Positions 24,724 through 36,498 are shown, counted from the first letter of the stretch. The stretch is DNA of 64,000 nt from Cryptomeria japonica (GCF_030272615.1 NC_081414.1:780370119-780434118); one strand, 5' to 3'. Numbers and translations: made by a program. Notes: generated from the letters alone by a model not told the origin.

Positions 24724-27490
24724 CTAATGCTTCAACAACTTGACATTTATAGCTATAATAAGGTGTGAATACATTATAATGTTTTTGTGTTTCTCATAGT
24801 CTTCAAATACAAGTATGCCATTCTTTCTAATCATGTATGTTTGCAACCAAGTTCCCACAACAACAACGGAACCTGTAGGATATGTGAGCCCGTCATCATC
24901 TACCACTGGTCGTGTTAGCTTTTGTTTTCCATGTATACATTGTGCCAACCAATATTCTAATCTCTCTTCATTCCCTTGCAGTGCAACAACTACAAAAACA
25001 TGTCTTGGTTGTACAAGATCTGATAGACGGTCATACTCAAGTGAACTTTCCATGTCATCATTTGACAAGGATATTATTTGAGATAAAGGAGTTAGATAGT
25101 GGAGAACCCACGTATCAACCCACTCACTTGACTTGCATTGATCCCAATCACACCGAACACAACTTTGACAAAAACAAGCCAACACTCATGTCCAAATGGT
25201 CCATGTACTTGCATCTGAGTTGAGAAATGAATGCATCTTTGAAGAATATTTAATCGTTTAACAATCTGATCTACCTCCCACTATTACCTCCTCAACCAAC
25301 CAAAATAATTTGGTCACTCTTGAATCAAGAGTACCTCCATGTGACAATGTTGAACTACACCAATCAACAATAGAACGTGCATCAGAGAAATTTGCACCTA
25401 AAATCCTCAATTTCTCCTTAACTAGAGCTCTCTTCAAACATGCACCTACTCCATCATAGTCTCCCTTCCCATGCCCTGCCTTAAAAAAACACCAAATATG
25501 AGGTATACGCCTCTCTACATGCATTCTACTCAACCAATAAAACATATGGGCATTCTTGAATTGACCTGTATAGTTATCTGACCATATTATATGTCGGCCA
25601 ATTGCAATATCTTTCTCATGCAAGAACTTCAAAAAATTGTCGAAAGAATGTTACACATACTCAGAGGAGTGTGATCTATCATCACTCATATAAAAATGAT
25701 ACTCCCTGATTATCTTCCTTTCCTCTTCTATACTATCACGAGCATGTCTATATGTAATGTGAACAAAAATAGCAATCTGGATTGAATTGCAGTACTCAGA
25801 CTGTACCTCATTCTATGGTTGCAATGTATAGCTCTCTACAAAATCAACCATCGATACAATAGTGCCAATCAGGAAAGAGTTCTTACACATCCTGAACCAT
25901 TGATCCAACCACTGAGACCTATGGGTGTGCCTCACATACTTGTAGAAAAGATTTTCTTTAAAATTCAAAATAAAATCAGCAATACTCACTTCTCTTGAGA
26001 CTAATTCGCATCTAGAACCTTCACCTCCACTCTTCAAAGTATGTTTCACTATCTCATATCTTTTTCTCTGAACATAATTCTTTCCAAACTCATGTTCGCT
26101 GCCCTCATGAAAACATGAAACAAACTTTGACAACCCACCACATTTTGAGCACTTCTCATTCAAACTATCATTTCTATAGAAATAGCAGCCATCATCTCTA
26201 GGGCATAAAATAGATCCTACAAGTCTCTTGATGATCTTAGAAATAGCATTGCACCACACTCCTGCAACATCTCATTAGTATGCATTGTAGAATGAATATG
26301 ACATTAAAGTTCTTGGAACATTGAAAACTCCACATGGTACTTGCAACGACAAGTATTGCGAATATTAAGAGGAACACAATAAAATGGTTTCAAAGATTCA
26401 AATGCCCTTTGTGATATTTGCAAAGTTGGATGTCCTTCACAAAAAAAATTGTACAACATTGTTTGGCTTGATTCCAAGAAATGTTTGGGATGCGGTGTGC
26501 AGTCTTAGTTGCAAAATATTAATTAAAAATCATCCTTTACATTGGGTGACACTCTATAATTAGAGTGCCAAAATTGTTGAATCTCCTCCTTTACATTGTC
26601 AGTCAACTTTCTATCAACACATGGAAGCCTCCCACCAAAAGCCCATTTTTCTTGTTGAAGTGGATCATCAAGTCTTTGTCTTCGTGCAAGTGTGCTATCC
26701 AAAGTTTTATGGTTTATGTTAAAATCAACACAAGTTTGTCTCATTTGATGAGCCTTCCTCAATTGATGGCTTACTAAGGAGGTTGTAATCACTCTTCGAT
26801 CAATTCTCTTATCTCTTTCTTTGGTATTCTTTCCAATAGAATTGAGAGCATGAAATAGATTTTTTGTAATAATAGAATTTCTCTCCATCTTCTTGTTCAT
26901 ACGAATCTTCAATTTGTTTAGCAATGGTCTCATCGTTGTCATCTTTAGCAATTGAACAAAGAGTTGGCATTTCTCGATCAATGTCTTATTGCTAAAATTT
27001 TGGGCGAAAAGTTGTGTAGCCCACAACCAAATGGTTGTTGTTGACCTCTTGCCTTCAAGATTCCAAATAATGTTCTCATCAATTTCAAATAACCATTTTG
27101 GGGTTCTTGAAGGTCTTGGATTTGGAATTTGTCTTTCATCCATGAGAGGGTCTTCATTTCTAAAGTAATTAGGTGTTACACATGGTTCACTTGGCTAAGC
27201 AATTCCACCTTCAATGTCAAAGTTTTCCACATTTTCACCTCCTATGTCAAAATTTTCCACAAGTTGAGCATTTTCATTATCACTTTCAACATTTTCAAAA
27301 TTTTCACTTTCAAAATCTACATTTTCATTTTCAATAACTTGTGACACATTTTCAAATTCAATTTTGTCTTCACTTTCAAAATCTACATTTTCATTTTCAA
27401 TAACTCATGACACATTTTCAAATTCAATTTCCTCTTCACTTGAAGTAACATTAGCAATATTTAACATACCTTGTCTTCTCCTCCTATGGC
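24724..27490 (-). pseudogene. Transposase-like protein with RNase H-fold (DDE-type) motifs
   Basis: Reading leftwards: an acidic N-terminal region with a duplicated FENVSxVIENENVDFES unit (about 27300-27440), then MDERQIPNPRPSRTPKWLF (27143) and a basic helix-rich part ending RRQRLDDPLQQEKW and VKEEIQQFWHSNYRVSPN. After a shift between 26523 and 26259: FESLKPFYCVPLNIRNTC with RCKYHVE, a Cys cluster (CPRDDGC, CSKCGG), and SMVDFVESYTL (Asp at 25843-25845). Next come WSDNYTGQFKN (Asp at 25576-25578) and GHGKGDYDGVGACLKRAL (Asp at 25453-25461). D, D, D/E on such signatures fits an RNase H-like nuclease, as in cut-and-paste transposases. From 26259 to 24724 one frame holds, interrupted by four stops. 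I cannot name the superfamily. Confidence 0.6.
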
Positions 27491-27760
27491 ATTCTCTATC
27501 TCTTTCTCTATACACTTCAATTTGGTGATTTTAAAGTTTTCTTTTGCATTTAGACTTCTGACGACTACTAATCCCCATTTACCTCCACACAGATGCTCCT
27601 ACATGATTGACAATGTAAGATTTGACTTTAAGAATCTCCCAAAAGAACAAATTTGTCTCAACCTATCTGAAAACCCGTTATCATCGACAGAAAAGAGAAT
27701 ATCTAGGCTGTGGACCATTGGAATCCACAAAATGTCCCACAAGGCTCTTTTTTAGTTACA

Positions 27761-27894
27761 AAAATCGAATATCCAATTTTAATGTATAAATTTGTGGTCC
27801 CCAAATTTTTTCCTGTTATCACCTTTTTTTTACTGTTGCCACATTAATGGCAATGGCAGAAATCGGATATCCGATTAATTCGATATCCAATTTT
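27761..27894. other. Cluster of near-palindromic CGGATATCCG motifs
   Basis: AAAATCGAATATCCAATTTT at 27761-27780, AAATCGGATATCCGATT at 27860-27876 (perfectly self-complementary core) and TTCGATATCCAATTTT just after. The same motif borders both ends of the block. Could be protein-binding or end-recognition sites (inference). Confidence 0.5.
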
Positions 27895-27908
27895 ATTAGT
27901 CATATTTG

Positions 27909-28019
27909 TGAGAGAGAGAGAGAGAGAGAGAGATATTAGGGGAGAGAGAGAGAGGAGGAGGAGAGGGAGAGAGAGATTAGGGGAGAGAGAGAGAGAAGGA
28001 GGAGAGGGAGAGAGAGATT
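27909..28019. repeat. GA-rich microsatellite, left border of the inverted-repeat array
   Basis: (GA)n with interspersed GGAGAGGG and ATTAGGGG. A CT-rich tract of similar makeup lies at the far side of the array in opposite orientation, making the array ends mirror-like. Confidence 0.9.
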
Positions 28020-29603
28020 AGGGGTCATATGGTATCCTAAGGGGTCATATTGTGTCCTACAACCCCTTAGGACACCATATGACCCATAACGACACAATTT
28101 GGTGTCTTAAGGGGTCATATGGTGTCCTAGGACACCATATGGGACACCATATGACCCCTAACAACACCTAATGGTGTCATAAGGTGTCGTATGTTGTCCT
28201 TAGGGGTCATATGGTGTCCCATGAACCCTTATGACCCTTAGGACATCATACGGCCTGTTATGACACCATATTGGGTCTCTTTGGGTTCTATGGTGTCCTA
28301 AGGTGTCATATTATGTCCTACGACCCCTTAGGACACCATATGACCTCTAGCGACACCATATGGTGTCATAAGGGGTCCTATGGTGTCCATCGCGGTCATA
28401 TGGTGTCCTACAACCCCTTAGGACACCATATGACCCCTTAAGACACCATATTTGGTCATTATGGGTCATATTGTGTCATATGACCCCTTTAAAACATCAT
28501 ATGACCCCTTAGGACATAATATGACCCCTTATGACACCACATTGGGTCACTTTGGGTCATATTGTGTCCTACAACCCCTTAGGACACCATATGACCCATA
28601 ATGACACAGTTTGGTGCCTTAAGGGGTCATATGGTGTCCGACAACCCCTTAGGACAGCATATGACCCCTTAAGACACCATATTGGATCATTATGGGTCAT
28701 ATTGTGTCCTAATGGATCATATTGTGTCATATGACCCCTTTAAGACATCATATGACCCCTTAGGACACAATATGACCCCTTATGACACCATATTTGGTTG
28801 CTTTGGGTCCTTTAGTGTCCTAAGGGATCATGTTGTGTCCTACAACCCCTTAGGACACCATATGACCCATAATGATACAATTTCATGTCTTAAGGGGTCA
28901 TATGGTGTCCTAGGACACCATATGACCCCTATGGACACCATATGACCCCTAATGACACCATATGGTGTCGTAAGGGGTTGTATGTTGTCCTTAGGGATCA
29001 CATGGTGTCCCATGAACCCTTCTGACCCTTTAAGACAGCACACGACCTGTTATGAGACCATCTTGCATCATTATGGGTCCTATGGTGTTCTAAGGGGTCA
29101 TATTATGTACTAAGACCCCTATGGACACCATATGACCCCTTACGATACTATATGGTGTCATAAGTTGTCCTATGGTGTCCATAGGGATCATATGGTGTCA
29201 TACAACCCCTTAGGACAGCATATGACCCCTTATGACACCATATTGGGTTGTTATGGGTCATATTGTGTCCTAATGGATCATATTGTGTCATATGACCCCT
29301 TTAAAACATCATATGACCCCTTAGGACACAATATGACCCCTATGGACACCATATGACCCCTAACAACACCATATGGTGTCATAAGGGGTTGTATGTTGTC
29401 CTTAGGGGTCATATGGTGTCCCATGAACCCTTATGACCCCTTAGGACACCATACAACCCATTATGACACCATATTGGGTTGTTATGGGTCCTCTAGTGTC
29501 CTAAGGGGTCATATTATGTTCTACGACCCCTTAGGATACCATATGACCCCTAACGACACCATATGGTGTCATAAGGGGTCCTATGGTGTCATAACGGATC
29601 ATT

Positions 29604-29605
<2 letters not shown>
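28020..29605. repeat. 1.6-kb array of interleaved inverted repeats, core GGGGTCATATGGTGTCC
   Basis: Several dozen copies of a 16-19-base unit occur alternately as GGGGTCATATGGTGTCC and its complement GGACACCATATGACCCC, each centred on CATATG, with variants (TATTGTGTCC, TTAGGACA). Larger blocks recur (the phrase around CCTACAACCCCTTAGGACAC near 28048, 28560 and 28832; CCCATGAACCCTT near 28218, 29008 and 29423). The apparent ORFs are products of the repeat, not genes. The region could fold extensively on either strand. Confidence 0.92.
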
Positions 29606-29646
<41 letters not shown>

Positions 29647-29727
29647 CTCCCTTGCCTCCCTCTCTCTCTCTCTCTCCCTTAATCTCTCTCTCTCCCCCCA
29701 CTCCCCCCTCTCCCTCTCCCTCTCCCT
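29606..29727. repeat. CT-rich microsatellite, right border of the inverted-repeat array
   Basis: (CT)n with CCCTCTCC and CCCTTAATCTC segments. In reverse complement it resembles the GA tract at 27909-28019, including the ATTAGGGG/ATTAAGGG phrase. Confidence 0.9.
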
Positions 29728-29859
29728 AATATCATATACTAATTTATTTATAAATTAATATATTAAAATAATATATATTAATATATTAATAAACATTAGA
29801 TTAATTATGTGCAAATTTAGTTAGTGAATTTACTTATTAAAATCGGATATCCAGTTTGT

Positions 29860-30717
29860 GTTGTTAAATTTTCAAATTTTAAATTTCGGCTCGGGAATGC
29901 TTTAGGATTTGGCTTGGAAGTGACAAGGCTAGAAAGTCAACTGAAAAAATGTGTTTTTCAGTATTCCTTGATTTTCCTGACTTTACACTGGTGGCTGACG
30001 ACTTTTTTTGTAGTCAAAATTCATAAAATGAAAAGGGATTTTTAAGGACGTTCTCAACTTTTCAACAATATAAGGTTTGTCTTATTTTGACTTTAATAAA
30101 TAATTATTACTTATTTTCTAATTGAATTATGACAATAGTTCATATTGATAGACTAATTGAAAAACACTCATAACTTTCAAATGGTATAAGATTTTTTGAA
30201 TCTGAAACATGCATCACATCCTATGCTTCGTCTACTATAGGGAAAAAAAATTTTAAAAAAAATTCGTAAGGTTTTAACCATGTTAAGGTGGTCAGACGTA
30301 GGAGTTTTTGAATTTCTTAAAAGCTGTAGTAAAAAATTCATAAATAATTATTTACTTTATAAAAAATTCAAAAACAATATGTGTCACATCTGGACATGAG
30401 TCTAATACTTATATTATAAATATTATAAAAAAATATTATGATTTGATTGTGATTAGGGTGGTCAGACATACGTCTACTTCTTATCTTTTTTCTGAAATTT
30501 TAGTACCACAGCATTGAAATTTGAAAGTTTCATCAAATAGGATTTTTTTCTTCAAAAAAACAACTAGTAGCTTAGAAACTAGATTCAAGTTTCTATATAT
30601 TCTCTATTTACATATTTTAAAAATAACATTCACAACTTACTCAAATTTTCTTGTCAAGTTGCATAACTCTGATTTTCTGAAATTTCATTGCCACTTAAGG
30701 GCCTATTTTGGTACACC
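29860..30717. other. AT-rich spacer, no gene seen
   Basis: No supported frame. The phrase GTGGTCAGACGTA (near 30288) recurs as GTGGTCAGACATACG (near 30459) about 170 bases later, with similar A/T-rich surroundings, suggesting an old duplication. It precedes the split PMD gene. Confidence 0.4.
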
Positions 30718-31036
30718 ATGATCCTGCACATACCCAACACCTTCCATCTACCTGTAGGAGAGATGATGATCACACCTGAGGATTTATGTCAGATTCTGAG
30801 GATTTCATTTGTTGGTGACAAGGTCAATTATGATTCTGCTTAGCGACCGTGTATTGTACCATTGAGATGAATATTCCATGATGAGACTATCCTTGAGTGG
30901 GCTATCACATGGGATGTTCTAATGAGCAGGTATAGTGAGCAATTTCCACTGGTATGTGTTTTAGCAGGTATCCTTGGTTGTTTTGTTATGCCAGATAGGG
31001 GACAACAAGGTTTTCTTTGTGGTTGGGCTAGGATGT
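30718..31036 (+). pseudogene. Plant mobile domain (aminotransferase-like) gene, upstream part
   Basis: The frame from ATG 30718 gives NTFHLPVGEMMITPEDLCQI, the hallmark FHLPxGE..T..D motif that starts the core of PMD proteins, then ILEWAITWDVLMSRYSEQFP and FLCGWARM up to the point where element E is inserted. Two stops (TAG near 30841, TGA near 30868) and a likely shift just before the motif mark it as broken. PMD proteins occur as host regulators and within transposable elements; which type this was cannot be told. Confidence 0.7.
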
Positions 31037-32927
31037 TGTTATCTTGTCATTCGTCCCTCATAACAAGAGTGAGTCACCTTGCAAAATTTTTAGTTGAGTC
31101 CTTGTCTTGTTTAAAATTCATTGGTTCAATCCCTAATCCACTTGTAAATCATTTCTAGATCATTAGCATTAAGTTTCAATGGTCTGTTGAACCTCATGAA
31201 CCCCTTGAACCATTTTGAACAGAGTTCATAGTGTTCATTTAGGTTCCGTAGGTTCTAAGAGGTGTCTAAGAGATTTTTAGATTAACGCTCACCTAAGTTT
31301 TTTACAGCAGTTCTACTTCACGGTCGCGGGTGATATTTCATATCCTCTTTTTATGGGTTGTGAACCATTTGAACATAGTTCAAATAGTTTAGGGATGTTC
31401 AACATGTTAAATGAAGTTCAAAGGTTCAACCCACAACCAAAATGGAGAGGCAAAGCAATCAGTGGATAAATTTGGTCAACCAACAAAAGTTTGGAAGAAG
31501 AATATTGATTCACCATTTACTCAGGCAGCAATTGATTATTTTTCCTAGAGGATTGTGAAAGAGTTAGCACGAAGAATGTTTATAAAATTTAGTGCAGCCT
31601 GTAAATACAAATTTTCTGAGATAGCAAAATTAGTCTCTGTGCAGGGGGTATATCTCTCACTTCAATCATTGGATCAAGCTAGATTTTGGATATGTTTTAT
31701 GAAACCTATTTTTATAAGTTTTGACAAAAGTAATTGTGGAAATTCAATCTGGTCTACAAGATATACTTAACAGAATACAAGTCTAGAACAAAGAATATTT
31801 TCTGATTTTTGTGACAGAAAAACTATCATGTTGCGAGTGGTATAACTTTTTGTTCCACCATTGGTTTTTTCCCATTTTTGCATATGTTGTGCATAGACAT
31901 GTTGTACATGATTCCACTAGAGTGATGAACTGAATTACATCTCCTTCAAAAGATATGGTTGCCTAAGTGTGGGTTTGTCCAAGGTGACCAACAACAACTG
32001 AGTTTCTTGTCTTCAAATATTAATAAGGCATGACTTGTATTTGCAATGATGGAGCCCATAATTAATTCATAAAGCTTATGTATTTTAAGTTATAATGTTT
32101 TCAGATTTAAAAATTATGATTAAAGATTACATTTAAACCAAGAAAGTGTCAAAACAATGAAGACAGTTATTTATATCCAGCTGTCAGCATATGATATGCC
32201 AAGATTCAGTTTTTGGAACTGAAAGTGTCTCACTCAGAGGAAAAGAAGGATAAATATGCAAAAGAAAGGGAAAAGTTGGGTTCTTCTTCTTTTTCTTTTC
32301 TTCCAGCAACCTGTGGGTGAGGGAGAGTAGATTTTTATTTGTAAGGGAAGATTTGAAGCTTTTCTAAGCAATGCTTTGTACAGAAAATATCAATCTTTGA
32401 GTTGATATTTAGACATGAATAGAATGTAGATGATATCTTCAATCTTTGTGTTGCTAATATTCTTCTCATGACTATAGCTAGACTTTGAGCCTTTGCAATT
32501 GTTTATTAATGTCTTTTTTGTTATAATCAATTGTGTATGTGGATTTATTACAAGTCTATGTGCTTGAAAGTAAGCCATATTGGAGCAATGATTTTCTCTA
32601 TTAGTTTTTAGTCCAAGTGCTATCCATAAGTGCATAAAATTAAACTTTGATTTAATGGTCTTCATTTATATCTGTTTTGTAAGTCTTTGCCATTGATTTT
32701 CATGGCTATGGATGAATGTTATTTTCCTTTATTGCTTTCTGGTTAAAAGCATATCAGCAATTTAATTCCTTGTAAATCTTCTAAGTGGGAGTTATACCTC
32801 TCAATTCAGAGGAAGATTATCACTTCAATGATAATCTATCCAACTATTAGTACTTTTTGTCCTTCATTCTAGGAATTTTGAGTTTATTTGTATAGTTATC
32901 TTCGAAGGACAAATTTATTCACTAATA
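31037..32927 (+). repeat. 5' LTR of element E
   Basis: Begins TGTTATCTTGTCATTCGTCC. It contains a field of TTCAA/GTTCA phrases near 31175-31430 and a T/C-rich leader near 32280, and ends ACTAATA. Small ORFs on both strands are shared with the other LTR and show no family motif. Confidence 0.88.
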
Positions 32928-32933
32928 GATTGT

Positions 32934-32951
32934 TGGTGACTTTGCTAGGGA
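32934..32951 (+). other. Putative primer binding site of element E
   Basis: TGGTGACTTTGCTAGGGA lies six bases after the LTR end. It resembles the TGGCGACTCxGCTGGGGA class of plant LTR-element primer sites and is distinct from the Met type in the copia elements. Confidence 0.6.
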
Positions 32952-33015
32952 TTCAAAATAAAAGATTAGTGTATTTTGTTTCCTCATATTTTTATATTTA
33001 TCTCTGTGCAGGAGA

Positions 33016-34328
33016 ATGGTGACTCTGTATATAAATATCATACTCAAGGCAAGAGAAATGAGAAAAGGGAAAAGACCAGATCCTTCAATCATGGAGATTA
33101 TTGCAATAGATGATAAAATACTGCATGACTTCTTGGAGCATTACAAAGAAAGTATTTCTCATGTTGTTAGAATTAATGTGTGGAAGATGATCATGCATCC
33201 ACTCTTCTATGGAGAAGTCTTTGTGTTAAATTTCACAAGTTGAAAGAGTTGAAAGAAAAGACATGGTTGGTGCATGAATATGAAAAAAGGGTATCCCATT
33301 TGAAAGAAGAATTAAAATTTGATGATGATGAGGCTCCAGTCATCTCAGTTTCATCTCACCCCTACAATTACCTTATCATGAATGAGTGAGAAGTTCGGCA
33401 AGAAACAGTTTAGTCTCATGCAAGTCAGACAATGGTAAGTTAGAATAATCAAGACAACATTAGAGAACCTACAAACTTGAATGAAAAAGGTTTTTTGAGA
33501 TCTTTCTCTTACCCAGAAATAGAAACTTTCAGTTTTGATAGTATGGAAAGTTATCTTGTTCCAAAAAGTATAAAGGATGAAAATTTTCAGATTTACATGC
33601 AACTAGAGTATGAAGCTTTGAGTCTTATACATTAAGTTGATGAAAATGATTCTTTATGTTTAAAATTTTGTGATGAGTCCTTTGTAGAATCATTTCATTT
33701 TGACAGTACAACAATATTATGTCTTCCTCATGAAGAGTTGCAGTCCCAAGAACTGTTGATCTGTTTGGATAATACTTCTTTTTGTGAAGAAGAGATCATA
33801 GAGTAGTTCTTGTCATCCAATGAAAAAGGGGATTTCAAGGAGAAGGATTCAGGTATTAATCTATTTCATGCATTAAGTTTGGATAGGGAATTCGCAGATT
33901 TAATTTTAGCAAAAGATGTTGAAGTTGTTTCAGCTAAGTTGGATCCCATGCATGATGAAGTGTCTCTATATTCTGAGATTAGTTCAAATGCTGAAAATTA
34001 TTTTAAGAATGATGGTCTTAATAGTGGTGATTGTGAGAATGATTTAGCCTTTTCCCTAGGAATTTCTAAGCATTACTTCTTTCAGCTAGAAATAGAACAT
34101 TATTTGAGAAGTACTGTGCAGATATTTCTAGAAAATTCAGAAGTTCATGATGAAACATGGTTTTTTGGGCATGAATGTGTGTTCACAAAGTTCTTACATA
34201 TTGTCAGTTTGGTGTTCAGCATTGAAGAAGTTACCAGAAGAGCATGGTTTTGGGTTGCTTCATTTGAACACAAGCCATTTTTTAGAAAAGGCTTCTTCTT
34301 CTCCCAATTGGTGGATGGTTTTGTGTAA
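33016..34328 (+). pseudogene. Element E internal frame, product unknown
   Basis: ATG 33016 gives MVTLYINIILKAREMRKGKR and continues to about 33190, where a small shift leads into a second frame that runs to 34328. That frame has stops at about 33387, 33408, 33633 and 33804. The product would be about 430 residues, acidic and Ser/Phe-rich, with no zinc knuckle, protease or RT motif. It may be a diverged gag-like or accessory protein, but nothing proves it. Confidence 0.4.
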
Positions 34329-34609
34329 GAAGTTCTTGGCTCCAATTCTCATGGTGGGATTTTCCTACCTGTATATTTTTGTGAATAATATTTTTGGTGT
34401 GATCTAGGTGTAGCTTGTCTTAGTTTTCAACCTTGGTTTAGTTTTGGTTTTGGCTTGTTAGTTTTTCCTTGTTGCCTCCACCCTCTGCAAGAAGCTCCCT
34501 ATGCTTTGTTTTTCTTGACTCTATTGCCCAATGGCGATGCACTGATCTCTTCCAAAGATATTCTAGATTCTCCTAGTCCTTTACAGTCTAGGTCCCCAGT
34601 CAGAGCCAA

Positions 34610-36498
34610 TGTTATCTTGTCATTCGTCCCTCATAGCAAGAGTGAGTCACTTTGCAAAATTTTTAGTTGATTCCTTGTCTTGTTTAAAATTCATTGGTTC
34701 AATCCCTAATCAGCTTGTAAATCATTTCTAGATGATTAGCGTTAAGTTTCAATGGTTTGTTGAACCTCATGAACCCCTTGAACCATTTTGAAAAGAGTTC
34801 ATAGTGTTCATTTAGGTTTCGTAGGTTCTAAGTGGTGTTTAAGAGATTTTAAGATTAACACTCACCCAAGTTTTTTGTAGCAGTTCTAGTTCACGGTCGC
34901 GGGTGATGTTTCATATCCTCTTTTCCGCACTGTGAACCATTTGAACTTAGTTCAAACAGTTCAAGAATGTTCAACATGTTCAATGAAGTTCAAAGGTTCA
35001 ACGCGCAACCAAAATGGAGAGGCAAAGCAATCAATGGATAAATTTGGTCAACCAACAAAAGTTTGGAAGAGGAATATTGATTCACTATTTACTCAGGTAG
35101 CAATTGATTATTTTTCCTAGAGGATTGTGAAAGAGTTAGCATGAAGAATGTTTATAATTTTCAGTGCAGCCTGTAAATACAAATTTTCTAAGATAACAAA
35201 ATTAGTCTCAGTGCAGGGGGTATATCTCTCACTTCAATCTTTGGATCAAGCTAGATTTTAGATATATTTTATGAAACCTATTTTTATAAGTTCTCACCAA
35301 AGGAATTGTGGAAATTCAATCTATTCTACAAGATACATTTATCAGAATACAAGTCTAGAACAAAGAACATTTTTTGATTTTTGTGACAGAAAAACCATCA
35401 TGTTGCAGGGGGTATATCTTTTCATTCCACCATTGGTTTTTTCCCATTTTTGGATATATTATGCATAGACATGTTGCGCATGTTTCCACTAGAGAGATTA
35501 ACCTAATTGTGTCTCCTTCAAAAGATATGGTTGACTGAGTGCGGGTCTATCCAAGGTGACCAAAAGCATCCAAGTTTCTTGTCTTCAAATATTAACAAGG
35601 CACGACTTGTATTTGCAATGATGGAGCCCATAATTAATTCATAAAGCTTATTTATTTTAAGTTATAATGTTTTTAGATTAAAAAACTATGATTAAAGATT
35701 ACATTTAAACCTAGAAAGTGTTGAAAGAATGAAGACAGTTATTTATATCCAGCTGTCAGCATATGATATGCCAGGATTCAGCTTTTAGAACTAAAAGTGT
35801 CTCACCAAGAGGAAAAGAAGGATAATATACAAAAGAAAGGGAAAAGCTGGGTTCTTCTTCTTTTTCTTTTCTTCTAGCAGCTTGTGGGTGAGGGAGAGTA
35901 GATTTTTATTTGTAAGGGAGGATTTGAAGCTTTTCTAAGCAATGTTTTGTACAGAAAATATCAATCTTTGAGTTGATTTTCAGACATGAATAGAATGCAG
36001 ATGATATCTTCAATCTTTGTGTTGTTGATATTCTTCTCATGCCTATAGCTAGACTTTGAGCCTTTGCAATTGTTTATTAATGTATTTTCTGTTATAATCA
36101 ATTGTGTATGTGGATTTATTACAAGTCTGTGTGCTTGAAAGTAAGCCATATTGGAGCAATGATTTTCTCTGTTAGTTTTTAGTCCAAGTGCTATCCATAA
36201 GTGCAGAAAATTAAACTTTGATTTAATGGTCTTCATTTATATCTGTTTTGTAAGTCTTTGACATTCATTTTCATGGCTATGGATGAATGTTATTTTCCTT
36301 TAATCCTTTCTAGTTAAAAGCATATCAGCAATTGAATTCCTTGTAAATCTTCTAAGAGGGAGCTGTACCTCTCAATTCAGAGGAAGATTATCACTTCAAT
36401 GATAATCTATCCAACTGTTAGTACATTTTGTCTTTCATTTTGGGCATTTTGAGTTAATTTGTATAGTTATCTTTGAAGGACAAATTTGTTCACTAATA
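34610..36498 (+). repeat. 3' LTR of element E
   Basis: Matches 31037-32927 over its whole length with scattered substitutions and one- to two-base indels. I see no strong purine tract just before it (34590-34609 reads CCCCAGTCAGAGCCAA), which is unusual. Confidence 0.88.

Larger units (their letters stand above)
22854..29855. mobile_element. Candidate DNA transposon or foldback-like element (transposase-like gene, accessory ORF, inverted-repeat array)
   Basis: Seen directly: near-palindromic motifs around CGGATATCCG at both outer limits (22854-22871 and 29839-29855) and inside (23222-23242, 23319-23341, 27761-27780, 27860-27894). Between them are two converging genes (23560-24562 plus; 24724-about 27490 minus) and a 1.6-kb array of inverted CATATG units flanked by mirror GA/CT tracts. 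The converging pair and the DDE-like motifs suggest a DNA transposon, but no matched terminal inverted repeat or target duplication was identified. The limits given are those of the shared motif, not proven ends. Confidence 0.4.
31037..36498 (+). mobile_element. Element E: non-autonomous LTR retrotransposon inserted in a PMD gene
   Basis: Near-identical LTRs of 1891 and 1889 bp (31037-32927 and 34610-36498) enclose only 1.7 kb. The flanks GATGT (31032-31036) and GATGC (36499-36503) fit a 5-bp target duplication with one change. Deleting E and one copy joins the PMD frame without a shift. The interior has a primer site and one decayed frame of unknown product, with no protease, RT, RNase H or integrase. 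It would have depended on enzymes from another element. Confidence 0.8.

Noticed and set aside
28020-29605. CRISPR-like repeat array
   Set aside because: Units are inverted and directly adjoining, spacers are not of uniform length or unique, and the window is eukaryotic.
28531-29758. Series of open frames (for example MTPHWVTLGH..., MLSLGVIWCP...) in the CATATG array
   Set aside because: The same peptide phrases recur on both strands because the DNA is a short repeat; stop-free by composition, not a gene.
22854-29855. Clear terminal inverted repeats for the candidate DNA transposon
   Set aside because: Beyond the self-palindromic CGGATATC motif, the two outer flanks did not match as inverted repeats by eye, and no target duplication was found.
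32390-36236. Two near-identical 91-codon minus ORFs (32390-32665 and 35961-36236)
   Set aside because: They are the same LTR segment of element E present twice; conservation reflects LTR identity, not selection.
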